Part shown: in pieces, positions 34,785 through 41,600 of the stretch | Numbering within the stretch: the stretch's first letter is position 1 | Layout: the number at the start of each line of letters is the position of its first letter | Assembly (NCBI GenBank): GCA_947625875.1 | Contig: CANQQG010000017.1 | Location: 1-42,848 of the forward strand | Source of the DNA: an uncultured Lachnospiraceae bacterium | GTDB taxonomy: Bacteria > Bacillota > Clostridia > Lachnospirales > Lachnospiraceae | DNA length: 42,848 nucleotides | Reading direction: 5' to 3' | Position numbers and translations under genes: made by a program | Notes under the pieces: model-generated | Told to the model about the DNA's origin: nothing | Database searches by the model: none | The model's input: the letters and a program-made list of their open reading frames with translations, nothing else

Positions 34785-35300
34785 ATGGCGGAACCGCTTA
34801 CTTTGTATAAACTAATGATATTATCCATGTTAGAGCAGTCCGAAGCCCCGCTGACCAACACGATGCTTTCCGATTTCTTCCTCGGAAAGGAATACACGAC
34901 TTACTTTACTTTACAGGAGGCGCTGCACGAACTGGATGAAGCGCAGTTTATCCAGCAGGAAACTTCCCACAACAATATCCGCTATTCCATCACTCCCGCA
35001 GGCAGAGAATCGCTGGACTATTTTGAGAACAAGATCAACGCGGAGATCCAGGCGGATATCCGGCAGTATATCGCGGACAACCGGATTCCGATCGTCTCGG
35101 CGGCTTCCACGATTGCGGATTATTACGTGACGCCGGAACAAAAGTACGCCGTCCACTGCCAGCTCCGGGAAAAGGGAATCCCGCAGCTTGACCTGACGAT
35201 CAATGTCTTAAACAAAGCGCAGGCGGAAGCGATCTGCGCAAACTGGAAAAAACAGTCCGATGAGATCTATTTTCTTTTAATGGACCATTTAATGCAGTAA
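34785..35300 (+). CDS. DUF4364 family winged-helix protein
   Basis: The 171-residue protein matches the DUF4364 family, a small protein common in Clostridia. The N-terminal half looks like a winged helix (KLMILSMLEQSEAPLTNTML, LQEALHELDEAQFIQQE, IRYSITPAGRESLDYF), so it is a probable DNA-binding regulator. The C-terminal half (about 95-171) is a mixed helix/strand domain of unknown role, with VHCQLREKGIPQLDLTINV. ATG follows GGAAGGAGG at nine bases. It lies 49 bases after the malic enzyme and is probably cotranscribed with it; whether it controls that gene is unknown. Confidence 0.88.
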   Translation: MAEPLTLYKLMILSMLEQSEAPLTNTMLSDFFLGKEYTTYFTLQEALHELDEAQFIQQETSHNNIRYSITPAGRESLDYFENKINAEIQADIRQYIADNRIPIVSAASTIADYYVTPEQKYAVHCQLREKGIPQLDLTINVLNKAQAEAICANWKKQSDEIYFLLMDHLMQ

Positions 35301-35304
35301 AAAA

Positions 35305-35351
35305 CAGGGGCTGCCGCATCAGGAAAATCCTCCTTCCTGCGGCAGCCCCTG
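35305..35351. terminator. Strong hairpin between convergent DUF4364 and flavin reductase genes
   Basis: A perfect 14 bp inverted repeat (35305-35318 with 35338-35351) encloses a 19-base loop. On the minus strand a TTTTTT run follows, so it is a clear intrinsic terminator for the flavin reductase operon. On the plus strand it follows the DUF4364 stop by four bases but lacks a T-run, so it is less certain in that direction. Confidence 0.9.
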
Positions 35352-35355
35352 CCTG

Positions 35356-35922
35356 CTACTTTTTACGCCTGACAGAGAATCCGAACTTTCCGATCGGTTT
35401 CCCAAGTTCAAAATATTCCCCGTGGGAATATGCCATTAATCCGCAGCGGCTTAACTGCAGCGTCCCCTTTTCGTCCAAAAGCGCTTCGTCTACGGATACG
35501 CCCGTCACTTCCGCAAGGAACATATCATGGCTGCCGAGCGCCTTCACTTCCGTTACCCTGCACTCAATATTTACGGGGCTCTCAGCGATCCCCGGACAGG
35601 AGACCGTCTGTGAGGCGCATGGCGTAAGCCCCGCTTCCGCAAACTTATCCACATCCCGCCCGGAACGCACCCCGCAGAAATCCGTCGCCTTTGCAAGGCG
35701 CTTCGTCGTCAGGTTCACGACAAATTCCCCGCTCTCCCGTATGATCGCATGGGAATACCGTTCTCTGCGTATGGAAACGGACGCCATGACAGGATCCGAA
35801 CAGACCGTTCCCGCCCATGCGGCTGTCATGATATTCGGCTTTTCTCCCGCCCTCTGGCAGCTCACCATAACTGCCGGAAGCGGATACAGCATATTTCCCG
35901 GTTTCCAGAACTGTTTTGCCAT
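35356..35922 (-). CDS. Flavin reductase family protein
   Basis: The 188-residue protein is an FMN-binding split-barrel of the flavin reductase-like family. It shows YPLPAVMVSCQRAGEKPNIM, AAWAGTVCSDPVMASVSIR, SGEFVVNLTT, FCGVRSGRDVDKFAEAGL and HDMFLAEVTGVSVDE, all in the family order. Members reduce flavins or act as FMN-dependent electron carriers in anaerobes; the partner here is unknown. It follows the pyrophosphatase gene after 20 bases with GGAGGGGAGG before the ATG. It is the last gene of its operon and ends at the hairpin 35305-35351. Confidence 0.92.
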   Translation of the reverse strand: MAKQFWKPGNMLYPLPAVMVSCQRAGEKPNIMTAAWAGTVCSDPVMASVSIRRERYSHAIIRESGEFVVNLTTKRLAKATDFCGVRSGRDVDKFAEAGLTPCASQTVSCPGIAESPVNIECRVTEVKALGSHDMFLAEVTGVSVDEALLDEKGTLQLSRCGLMAYSHGEYFELGKPIGKFGFSVRRKK

Positions 35923-35942
35923 GACGCCTCCCCTCCGGCAGC

Positions 35943-37601
35943 TTATGCGTTGTTCTGCAGCGCGTCCAGCAGCTCCGGTATCAGCTGCTTCTTTCTGGAC
36001 ACAACGCCCTGCAGTTTATAGCCATTGTTTATCTTCTGCTTGAAATATGCCTGCTCGATCGCCGCGTCCGCGCCCTCTCCGGCGCAGATTACCTCGGTCG
36101 ACTCGGTCAGGATATCCGTCAGCATCATAAATACCATATCGATCTTGCGCTCCTCCAGCGCTTTTTCCAGATATGGCAGCAGCTTTTCCTTTACTTCATC
36201 CAGCTCTTCGCGGCTCATCGCGCTGATCTGCCCCACGCCAAAGTGAATGTCCTCCACGTCAAATGTCTTAAAATCCTGGTAACAGATCTCTTCTCTTGTC
36301 TTGGATTTAAAATTGCTCCCGGCCCGGAACATCTCCTTTGCGTGTTCTTCCATATCAATGCCCGCGATCTCCGCGAGCTTCGCCGCCGCTTCTTTGTCAA
36401 TCTCCGTACACGTCGGCGAACGGAACAGCAGCGTATCTGAGATGATCGCCGAGCACAACAGGCCCGCGATCGATTTCGTAATCTTTACGCCGTTTTCCAG
36501 ATACATCTGATAGATGATCGTCGACGTACAGCCCACCGGCTGGTTGCGGAACAAAACAGGGATAGACGTTTCCAGCGTGCCGATCTTATGATGGTCAATA
36601 ATTGCAAGGATATCCGCGTTTTCAACGCCATGCACCGCCTGCTGCTTTTCATTATGGTCTACGAGCACGACCTGTTTCTTTTGCATATTCAGCAGGTTCC
36701 GCCTTGAGATCATGCCGATATAGTTCCCCGTAAAATCAAGAATCGGGAAATCGCGGTGCCGCACTTTTGACATGACGACTTTTATGTCGTCCACATAATC
36801 CTCCGCGCCAAATGTGACCAGGCTCTGCTTCCTCATAAACTGCTTGATCGGCATACTCTGCGTGATCAGGCGCGACACCGTAAATGGATCGTACGGCGTG
36901 CTGATGATCACGCACTCTTTCTGCTGCGCCTCCCTGATGATCTCCTGTGAAACCTGCGTCCCGCCGCAGATGACCATGCAGCTCGCGTTGTGCTTCAGCG
37001 CGCATTTCTGCATATTTTCCCTGTCGCCGAGAATGACCAGGTCGTCTTTTTCGATGCTCTCTTCCATGACCGGAAGGCTGTTCGCCGCCACGATCACTTT
37101 GCCCTTTGTGAAACGGCCGTGCTCATTCCCTACAAGAATCGTGCCGTTTAACGTTTCGATCATATTGCGGTACGGCGTCCGTGCCTCCGCCAGAATATAG
37201 GTGTCAAGCGCATCCATATAAGATTTTGCGATATCCCCGTTTACGATCAGCCCGATGAGATGGTTGCGCTCGTCCGTCACCGGCAGCGTGACAATCTTGC
37301 CCGTACTCATCAGCTCCCACGCTTTTTTTAACGAGATGCCGCTGCTGACGCCCACCGTCCTGCGAAACGCGATATCTTTCACCTGTGTGCGCACATCATC
37401 CACATAGGCAGGCGATTTTACTTTAAATTTACGGAGCACATACTTTGTCTCCCCGTTGAGATTGCCCGCCCGCTTTGGCTCATATTTTATTTTTCCGATA
37501 TGGTTCTGCAGATCCGCATAGGCAATCGCCGAACAGATCGAATCCGTATCCGGATTTTTATGCCCGATCACCCAAACTGTTTTTTCCTGTTCATAATCCA
37601 C
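35943..37601 (-). CDS. ppaC: Manganese-dependent inorganic pyrophosphatase with CBS and DRTGG domains
   Basis: The enzyme hydrolyses pyrophosphate; the inserted CBS pair makes it responsive to adenine nucleotides. The protein has 552 residues from a GTG at 37601, six bases after GGGGGGTT. The ATG at 37688 would add 29 residues and overlap the upstream gene by 67 bases. The DHH domain has VIGHKNPDTDS (residues 11-21), with metal-ligand His and Asp residues. A CBS pair (about 70-120 and 250-310) flanks a DRTGG region (about 130-240). IIDHHKIGTLE and the C-terminal VVSRKKQLIPELLDAL complete family II. It follows the hendecad-repeat gene with no terminator between. Confidence 0.92.
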   Translation of the reverse strand: MDYEQEKTVWVIGHKNPDTDSICSAIAYADLQNHIGKIKYEPKRAGNLNGETKYVLRKFKVKSPAYVDDVRTQVKDIAFRRTVGVSSGISLKKAWELMSTGKIVTLPVTDERNHLIGLIVNGDIAKSYMDALDTYILAEARTPYRNMIETLNGTILVGNEHGRFTKGKVIVAANSLPVMEESIEKDDLVILGDRENMQKCALKHNASCMVICGGTQVSQEIIREAQQKECVIISTPYDPFTVSRLITQSMPIKQFMRKQSLVTFGAEDYVDDIKVVMSKVRHRDFPILDFTGNYIGMISRRNLLNMQKKQVVLVDHNEKQQAVHGVENADILAIIDHHKIGTLETSIPVLFRNQPVGCTSTIIYQMYLENGVKITKSIAGLLCSAIISDTLLFRSPTCTEIDKEAAAKLAEIAGIDMEEHAKEMFRAGSNFKSKTREEICYQDFKTFDVEDIHFGVGQISAMSREELDEVKEKLLPYLEKALEERKIDMVFMMLTDILTESTEVICAGEGADAAIEQAYFKQKINNGYKLQGVVSRKKQLIPELLDALQNNA

Positions 37602-37621
37602 TGGCTCAACCCCCCATCTGG

Positions 37622-39295
37622 TCAGAGACTCATAAAGATCAATGAGATAATGCCCGCAAAATCCAGCAGGCCGAATATGATCAGCCAATAAAAATATTTC
37701 TTTACCGGCCGGATGCTCTTTTCCCCCACTTCCACTTTTTCAAATAACGGCTTCTGTTCCTCAAATAAATCTTTGATATTGCGGTAGCATTTTACGTCTT
37801 CCGTATGTATTTTTTCTGTGAGGTCGTCTTTTAAGCCCGCCACCTGTCCATTGATCGCATCGATCGTTTCCTTTACCGCCACAGACTGCTGCGTGAGCTG
37901 CTCCACTTCTTTATGAATCTCCCGGCCCGCGTCCGCCGTCATCTGCTCCATCGCTTTGCGGCTGTCGCTCGTTATCGTCTGCAGTTCGCTCCGGTTATCC
38001 TCAGACATACGGTTCATCTGTATGGACATCTTGCCAAACTGCTCCGTCACGAATCCGGTCATCTGGTTGATCTGGCTTGTGACGTCTCCCGTCATCTGCA
38101 TGATATCATTTTTCGTTTCCGCGCCCATCTGCCCGATCCGGTTCGTGACGTCCGCCGTCATGCGGTCAATGTCTTCCCGCGTATCGCCGCGCACCTGCTC
38201 GATCTGGTCTGCGACATTTGTGGTCATCCGGTCAATATCCGCGCGCGTATCCGTACGCAGCTGGCTCATCTGCGCCGTCACGTTTTCCGTCATCTGGTCA
38301 ATGCCAACGCGGGCGTCATTCCGCATCTGGTCGATCTGGCCGGTAACGTTTGCCGTCATCTGCCCGATGTCACTGCGCGTATCCGTACGTATCTGGTCAA
38401 TGCGCCCGATCACGTCCGCCGCCATCAGGTCGATATTATTTCCGGTGTCCGTGCGCAGCTGCCCCAGCTGCTCCATAACATTTGTCGCCATCTGGTCGAG
38501 ATCGGCTTTCGTATCTGCGCGCATCTGATCAATCTGGCCGGACACGTTAACCGTCGTCATGCCCTCAATATCCGTATGCAGCTGATCGATCCGGCCCGTC
38601 ACGTCCTCTGCCATGCGGCCTAACTGCCCGCCCATATCGGCGTTCATCCGGTCCATGCGGCTGTCCACATCCGCGCGCATCTGTTCCAGCTGGCCGCCCA
38701 TATCCGCGCGCATCTGATCCAGCCGGCCACCCATATCCGCGCGCACCTGTTCCAGCCGGCCGTCCGTATCGTACCTGTCCGCCCTGGCCGATACGGAGTC
38801 CTTTACGCGATTGATGTCGCTGCGCATCAGGCGCATCTGGTCTGTTACGGCGTCTGACAGATTGCCGATCTGATCCGTAATGACCTCGGACATCTGCACG
38901 ATCTTATCCGTCGTCTGCTCGTTCAGCTCTTCCATCTGCCCCGATGTGCTCTCGGTCAGCTTATCAACCGTCTGCTGCAGACGCGCCACAAGCTGGTCCA
39001 TCTTCCGCTCCACATTGGCCACCACTTCTTCCGCTTCCGTCTGGCGCGCGCTGATCACCTCGTCCAGCTCATTCGCCTGATCCTGCTTTTCATCTACGAG
39101 CGACTGCAATTCCTGCGCCTTTATCTCCCTTGTATCCAGCAATTCCTGCAACTGCCGGGCTTTTTCACGAAATTCATCAATCTGCTTTAATAAAAAATCC
39201 TCTTTTTCCAAACTGTCCATCGTCTGCTGCTTTTGCTCCTTTTCATGCTTTATCCTGTTAATTCTAAGAGCAACGTCATTCCTTTTCTGCTCCAT
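37622..39295 (-). CDS. Tail-anchored coiled-coil protein with 21 hendecad repeats
   Basis: The 557-residue protein has an N-terminal charged coiled coil (about 1-115). Residues 180-418 are 21 tandem 11-residue units of the type QIDQMRADVxG, with one 8-residue break after unit 6. A further coiled coil (about 419-520) follows, then one C-terminal membrane helix (about 536-555). With no signal peptide, it should sit in the cytoplasm anchored by its tail. Eleven-residue repeats suit long right-handed or apolipoprotein-like amphipathic helices. I do not recognise a named family. ATG follows GGAGG at seven bases, with a promoter at 39349-39377. It is the first gene of an operon with ppaC and the flavin reductase. 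Confidence 0.85.
   Translation of the reverse strand: MEQKRNDVALRINRIKHEKEQKQQTMDSLEKEDFLLKQIDEFREKARQLQELLDTREIKAQELQSLVDEKQDQANELDEVISARQTEAEEVVANVERKMDQLVARLQQTVDKLTESTSGQMEELNEQTTDKIVQMSEVITDQIGNLSDAVTDQMRLMRSDINRVKDSVSARADRYDTDGRLEQVRADMGGRLDQMRADMGGQLEQMRADVDSRMDRMNADMGGQLGRMAEDVTGRIDQLHTDIEGMTTVNVSGQIDQMRADTKADLDQMATNVMEQLGQLRTDTGNNIDLMAADVIGRIDQIRTDTRSDIGQMTANVTGQIDQMRNDARVGIDQMTENVTAQMSQLRTDTRADIDRMTTNVADQIEQVRGDTREDIDRMTADVTNRIGQMGAETKNDIMQMTGDVTSQINQMTGFVTEQFGKMSIQMNRMSEDNRSELQTITSDSRKAMEQMTADAGREIHKEVEQLTQQSVAVKETIDAINGQVAGLKDDLTEKIHTEDVKCYRNIKDLFEEQKPLFEKVEVGEKSIRPVKKYFYWLIIFGLLDFAGIISLIFMSL
38042..38758 (-). repeat. 33-base tandem repeats encoding hendecads
   Basis: Twenty-one 33-base units in the minus-strand reading frame encode the 11-residue repeats of the tail-anchored protein. 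Units near 38660-38760 are close to identical in DNA; later units alternate as two types, giving a 66-base period (22 residues). Confidence 0.8.
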
Positions 39296-39348
39296 GGCTT
39301 ATCCTCCAAACAGTACTCCCCACCAACGGCTATCCAATCTCTGAAAAT

Positions 39349-39377
39349 ATTTTAACATTTACCCGTTCCTTTGTAAA
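39349..39377 (-). promoter_or_regulatory. Promoter of the hendecad-protein/ppaC operon
   Basis: On the minus strand, TTTACA (39372-39377), a 17-base spacer and TAAAAT (39349-39354) lie about 54 bases upstream of the ATG. Confidence 0.7.
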
Positions 39378-39390
39378 CCGCAATTTTACA

Positions 39391-39417
39391 CCGCGCGCCC
39401 CGCCATGACAGGCGCGG
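39391..39417 (-). terminator. Weak hairpin after the DUF4422 gene
   Basis: A 6 bp GC stem (39391-39396 with 39412-39417) lies directly at the end of the DUF4422 gene and is followed on the minus strand by TGTAAAATT. It may be a weak terminator before the next promoter. Confidence 0.4.
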
Positions 39418-39418
39418 C

Positions 39419-40501
39419 CTATTGCAGCCAGCCCGGCTGCCTGCCCGCGGCCACGACGCCCGCAATCTCCATCGCCGTCTCCGACGCCGCCGGGTGCGCC
39501 GCCAGGTAAGCGGCGGCCTTTTCTCTCTGCCCGTCCCCGTCCAGGCCGGCGGCAAACCGGTTCAGGCTCTCCATCTGCGCAAGCATTTCCTCAAAGGACA
39601 TTCCGCCGTCAAGAAAGCTGCGCTCCCCGCGCTGCGCCTCATGCTCGCAGGTCGCGATTATCTGCATACAGAGTTTCAGCCCGCCTCCGATATCCGAAGC
39701 CTCCATCAGCACGTCCGGCCGCTTTTCCAGTTCCCGCAGAAGATAACGCTTTGCGCCCGCGATATCTTTTTTTGCAAAATATGCCGCAAGCGCTCTTTTT
39801 ATCTCCCCTGTCTCATACTTTTCCGCGCTCATGCCGACGCGGCTCTCGTACACATGCAGCCCGTTTTTCGCAATCCAGACCGTCAGCAGAAATTCCGACA
39901 GGAACCCGTATACGCGCTTGCGGTAATTGTCATATCCGCCCGTATCAATGCGCCGCTGCACTTCAAACAGAATGTCAAACAGCCACGCGCAGTAACGGTC
40001 AAACAATGCTTTGCGGCAGACCATCATATTCCCAAAATACGTCTCTTTTTTATGTACCATCTCATGGAACAGCGGCGCATATGCGGGGTATTTCTCCGCC
40101 ACCACGCGCTCCGTCTCCACCAGGTCTTTCTCATCATGCGTCGCCGCAAATCCGTCATAATAGGGCATCCGCAGTTCCAGCTTCTTTGTCACAACCATGT
40201 CATGCGCCTCCAGCAGCCGCTCAATATCCGCTTTTGTATACAGGTGTCCGTCCTCCGCGATCAGGTATCGTCGGTAATGGCACACGCCGACCACATCCGC
40301 GTGATGCAGGTTCTTCCACAGCCAGTACACGCCCGTCAGCTCGCTGAAATACGCATTCTGCGCAGAAATATTGTCCCCGCAGGCGTCTCCCAGAAAGCCG
40401 AGCGGTTCGTGGCAGGCGCGCCCGACCTGCAGCGGGACATACATTTTATCCGGCGGCGGAGTAAACGCCTTATGCGTCATTACAAAGATCTGTGTCTCCA
40501 T
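39419..40501 (-). CDS. DUF4422 (glycosyltransferase-like) protein
   Basis: The 360-residue protein matches the DUF4422 family found in capsule and exopolysaccharide clusters and thought to transfer sugars. It shows IFVMTHKAFTPPPDKMY, FSELTGVYWLWKNL and VVGVCHYRRYL at the N-terminus. DMVVTKKLELRM and MMVCRKALFDRYCAWLF follow. The C-terminal ~100 residues are helical and less typical, and may be a separate domain. The gene lies 12 bases after map, an unexpected partner. The sugar donor and acceptor are unknown, and no other glycan gene is directly next to it. Confidence 0.85.
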   Translation of the reverse strand: METQIFVMTHKAFTPPPDKMYVPLQVGRACHEPLGFLGDACGDNISAQNAYFSELTGVYWLWKNLHHADVVGVCHYRRYLIAEDGHLYTKADIERLLEAHDMVVTKKLELRMPYYDGFAATHDEKDLVETERVVAEKYPAYAPLFHEMVHKKETYFGNMMVCRKALFDRYCAWLFDILFEVQRRIDTGGYDNYRKRVYGFLSEFLLTVWIAKNGLHVYESRVGMSAEKYETGEIKRALAAYFAKKDIAGAKRYLLRELEKRPDVLMEASDIGGGLKLCMQIIATCEHEAQRGERSFLDGGMSFEEMLAQMESLNRFAAGLDGDGQREKAAAYLAAHPAASETAMEIAGVVAAGRQPGWLQ

Positions 40502-40513
40502 AACAGCCCCCTT

Positions 40514-41428
40514 TTAATAAGATAAGACCTCCGCGCCGTCCTCCGTCACAAGCGTCATAATCTCCCACTGCGCCGAAGGCATTCCGTCCTCCGTATAAAC
40601 CGTCCAGTCATTTTCCTCATCCACATAGATCGCAACGCCGCCCATATTGACCATCGGCTCTATGGTAAATATCATGCCGGGAACCATCAGCATTTCCTCC
40701 CCGCGTCTGCTGTTGTAGCTTACCCAGGGATCTTCATGGAACTGCAGGCCCACGCCATGCCCGCCGATCTCCTGCACGACCGTATAGCCGTTATCAAACG
40801 CATGGTCATGGACCGCCTGCCCCATATCTCCCATAAAATGCCATGGCTTTACCTCTTTCAGCCCAAGCTCCACACATTCCTTCGTCACTTCCACCAGTTT
40901 CTTTTTTTCCGCGCTGACTTCCCCGATGCAGTACATACGGGAAGAATCGGAAAAATACCCATTTAAAACCGTAGACGCGTCAACATTGATGATATCCCCT
41001 TCTTTTAAGACCACGTCCTCCGACGGAATGCCGTGGCACACAACTTCGTTTACCGAAGTGCACACGCTCTTGGGAAATCCCTGATAATTCAGCGGCGCAG
41101 GCTTTCCGCCCATTTTTGTCGTAATGTCATACGCCCAGCGGTCAATCTCCGCCGTACTGATCCCCTCGCGGATATGCTCGCCGATATAATCCAATACGGC
41201 AATATTGATTTTGGCGCTCTGCCTGATGCCCGCGATCTGGTCTGCATTTTTTATCATATCATGCGTCGGCACAGGGCGCCCTGTATCCGCAACGCGGGCG
41301 ATCTTTTCATCAAATGCGGCATGGCACTGCTTATATTTGCGCCCGCTGCCGCACCAGCATTTATCATTCCTGCCGAGCTTTACGCTCACATATTTCGTTC
41401 CCATCCGTTTTTCTATCCGCATACTCAT
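40514..41428 (-). CDS. map: Methionine aminopeptidase type I with SEC-C zinc motif
   Basis: The enzyme removes the initiator methionine from nascent proteins. The 304-residue protein has an N-terminal SEC-C motif (NDKCWCGSGRKYKQCH, about residues 21-36) that binds zinc and likely contacts the ribosome. The pita-bread catalytic domain starts at about 55. Metal-ligand motifs are GDIINVDASTVLNGYFSDSS (two Asp), GHGVGLQFHEDP (His), FTIEPMV (Glu) and TLVTEDGAEVL (Glu). The SEC-C form is common in Clostridia. ATG follows AGAGGA at about ten bases. It lies 12 bases before the DUF4422 gene. No clear promoter was seen in the 101 bases before the NlpC terminator. Confidence 0.96.
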   Translation of the reverse strand: MSMRIEKRMGTKYVSVKLGRNDKCWCGSGRKYKQCHAAFDEKIARVADTGRPVPTHDMIKNADQIAGIRQSAKINIAVLDYIGEHIREGISTAEIDRWAYDITTKMGGKPAPLNYQGFPKSVCTSVNEVVCHGIPSEDVVLKEGDIINVDASTVLNGYFSDSSRMYCIGEVSAEKKKLVEVTKECVELGLKEVKPWHFMGDMGQAVHDHAFDNGYTVVQEIGGHGVGLQFHEDPWVSYNSRRGEEMLMVPGMIFTIEPMVNMGGVAIYVDEENDWTVYTEDGMPSAQWEIMTLVTEDGAEVLSY

Positions 41429-41529
41429 AATCTTCTATTCCTCTTTTCTTTCCTCATCTCTGCGCCTGCCTGCGGTCTGCGCGCCCGCAGACGTCTCCTC
41501 TGTCCGATAGCAGTGCGTATCCCGCCCGC

Positions 41530-41575
41530 AAAAAAACGGCCGCTACGGAACTTTAATTCCATTCCATAACGGCCG
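41530..41575 (-). terminator. Strong terminator after the NlpC/P60 gene
   Basis: A 14 bp stem (41537-41550 with 41562-41575, two G-T pairs) with an 11-base loop is followed by seven T on the minus strand. It lies 25 bases after the NlpC/P60 stop and isolates that gene from map. Confidence 0.93.
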
Positions 41576-41600
41576 GCCGCTGTAATTGCCGCCATCCTGA

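Noticed and set aside
38042-38758. CRISPR-like tandem repeats
   Set aside because: The units are contiguous 33-base protein-coding repeats without spacers of unique sequence, and keep one reading frame.
39422-40525. A 367-codon plus-strand open frame
   Set aside because: It is the antisense shadow of the DUF4422 gene, is rich in His/Arg/Pro, and has no recognisable motif or start site.
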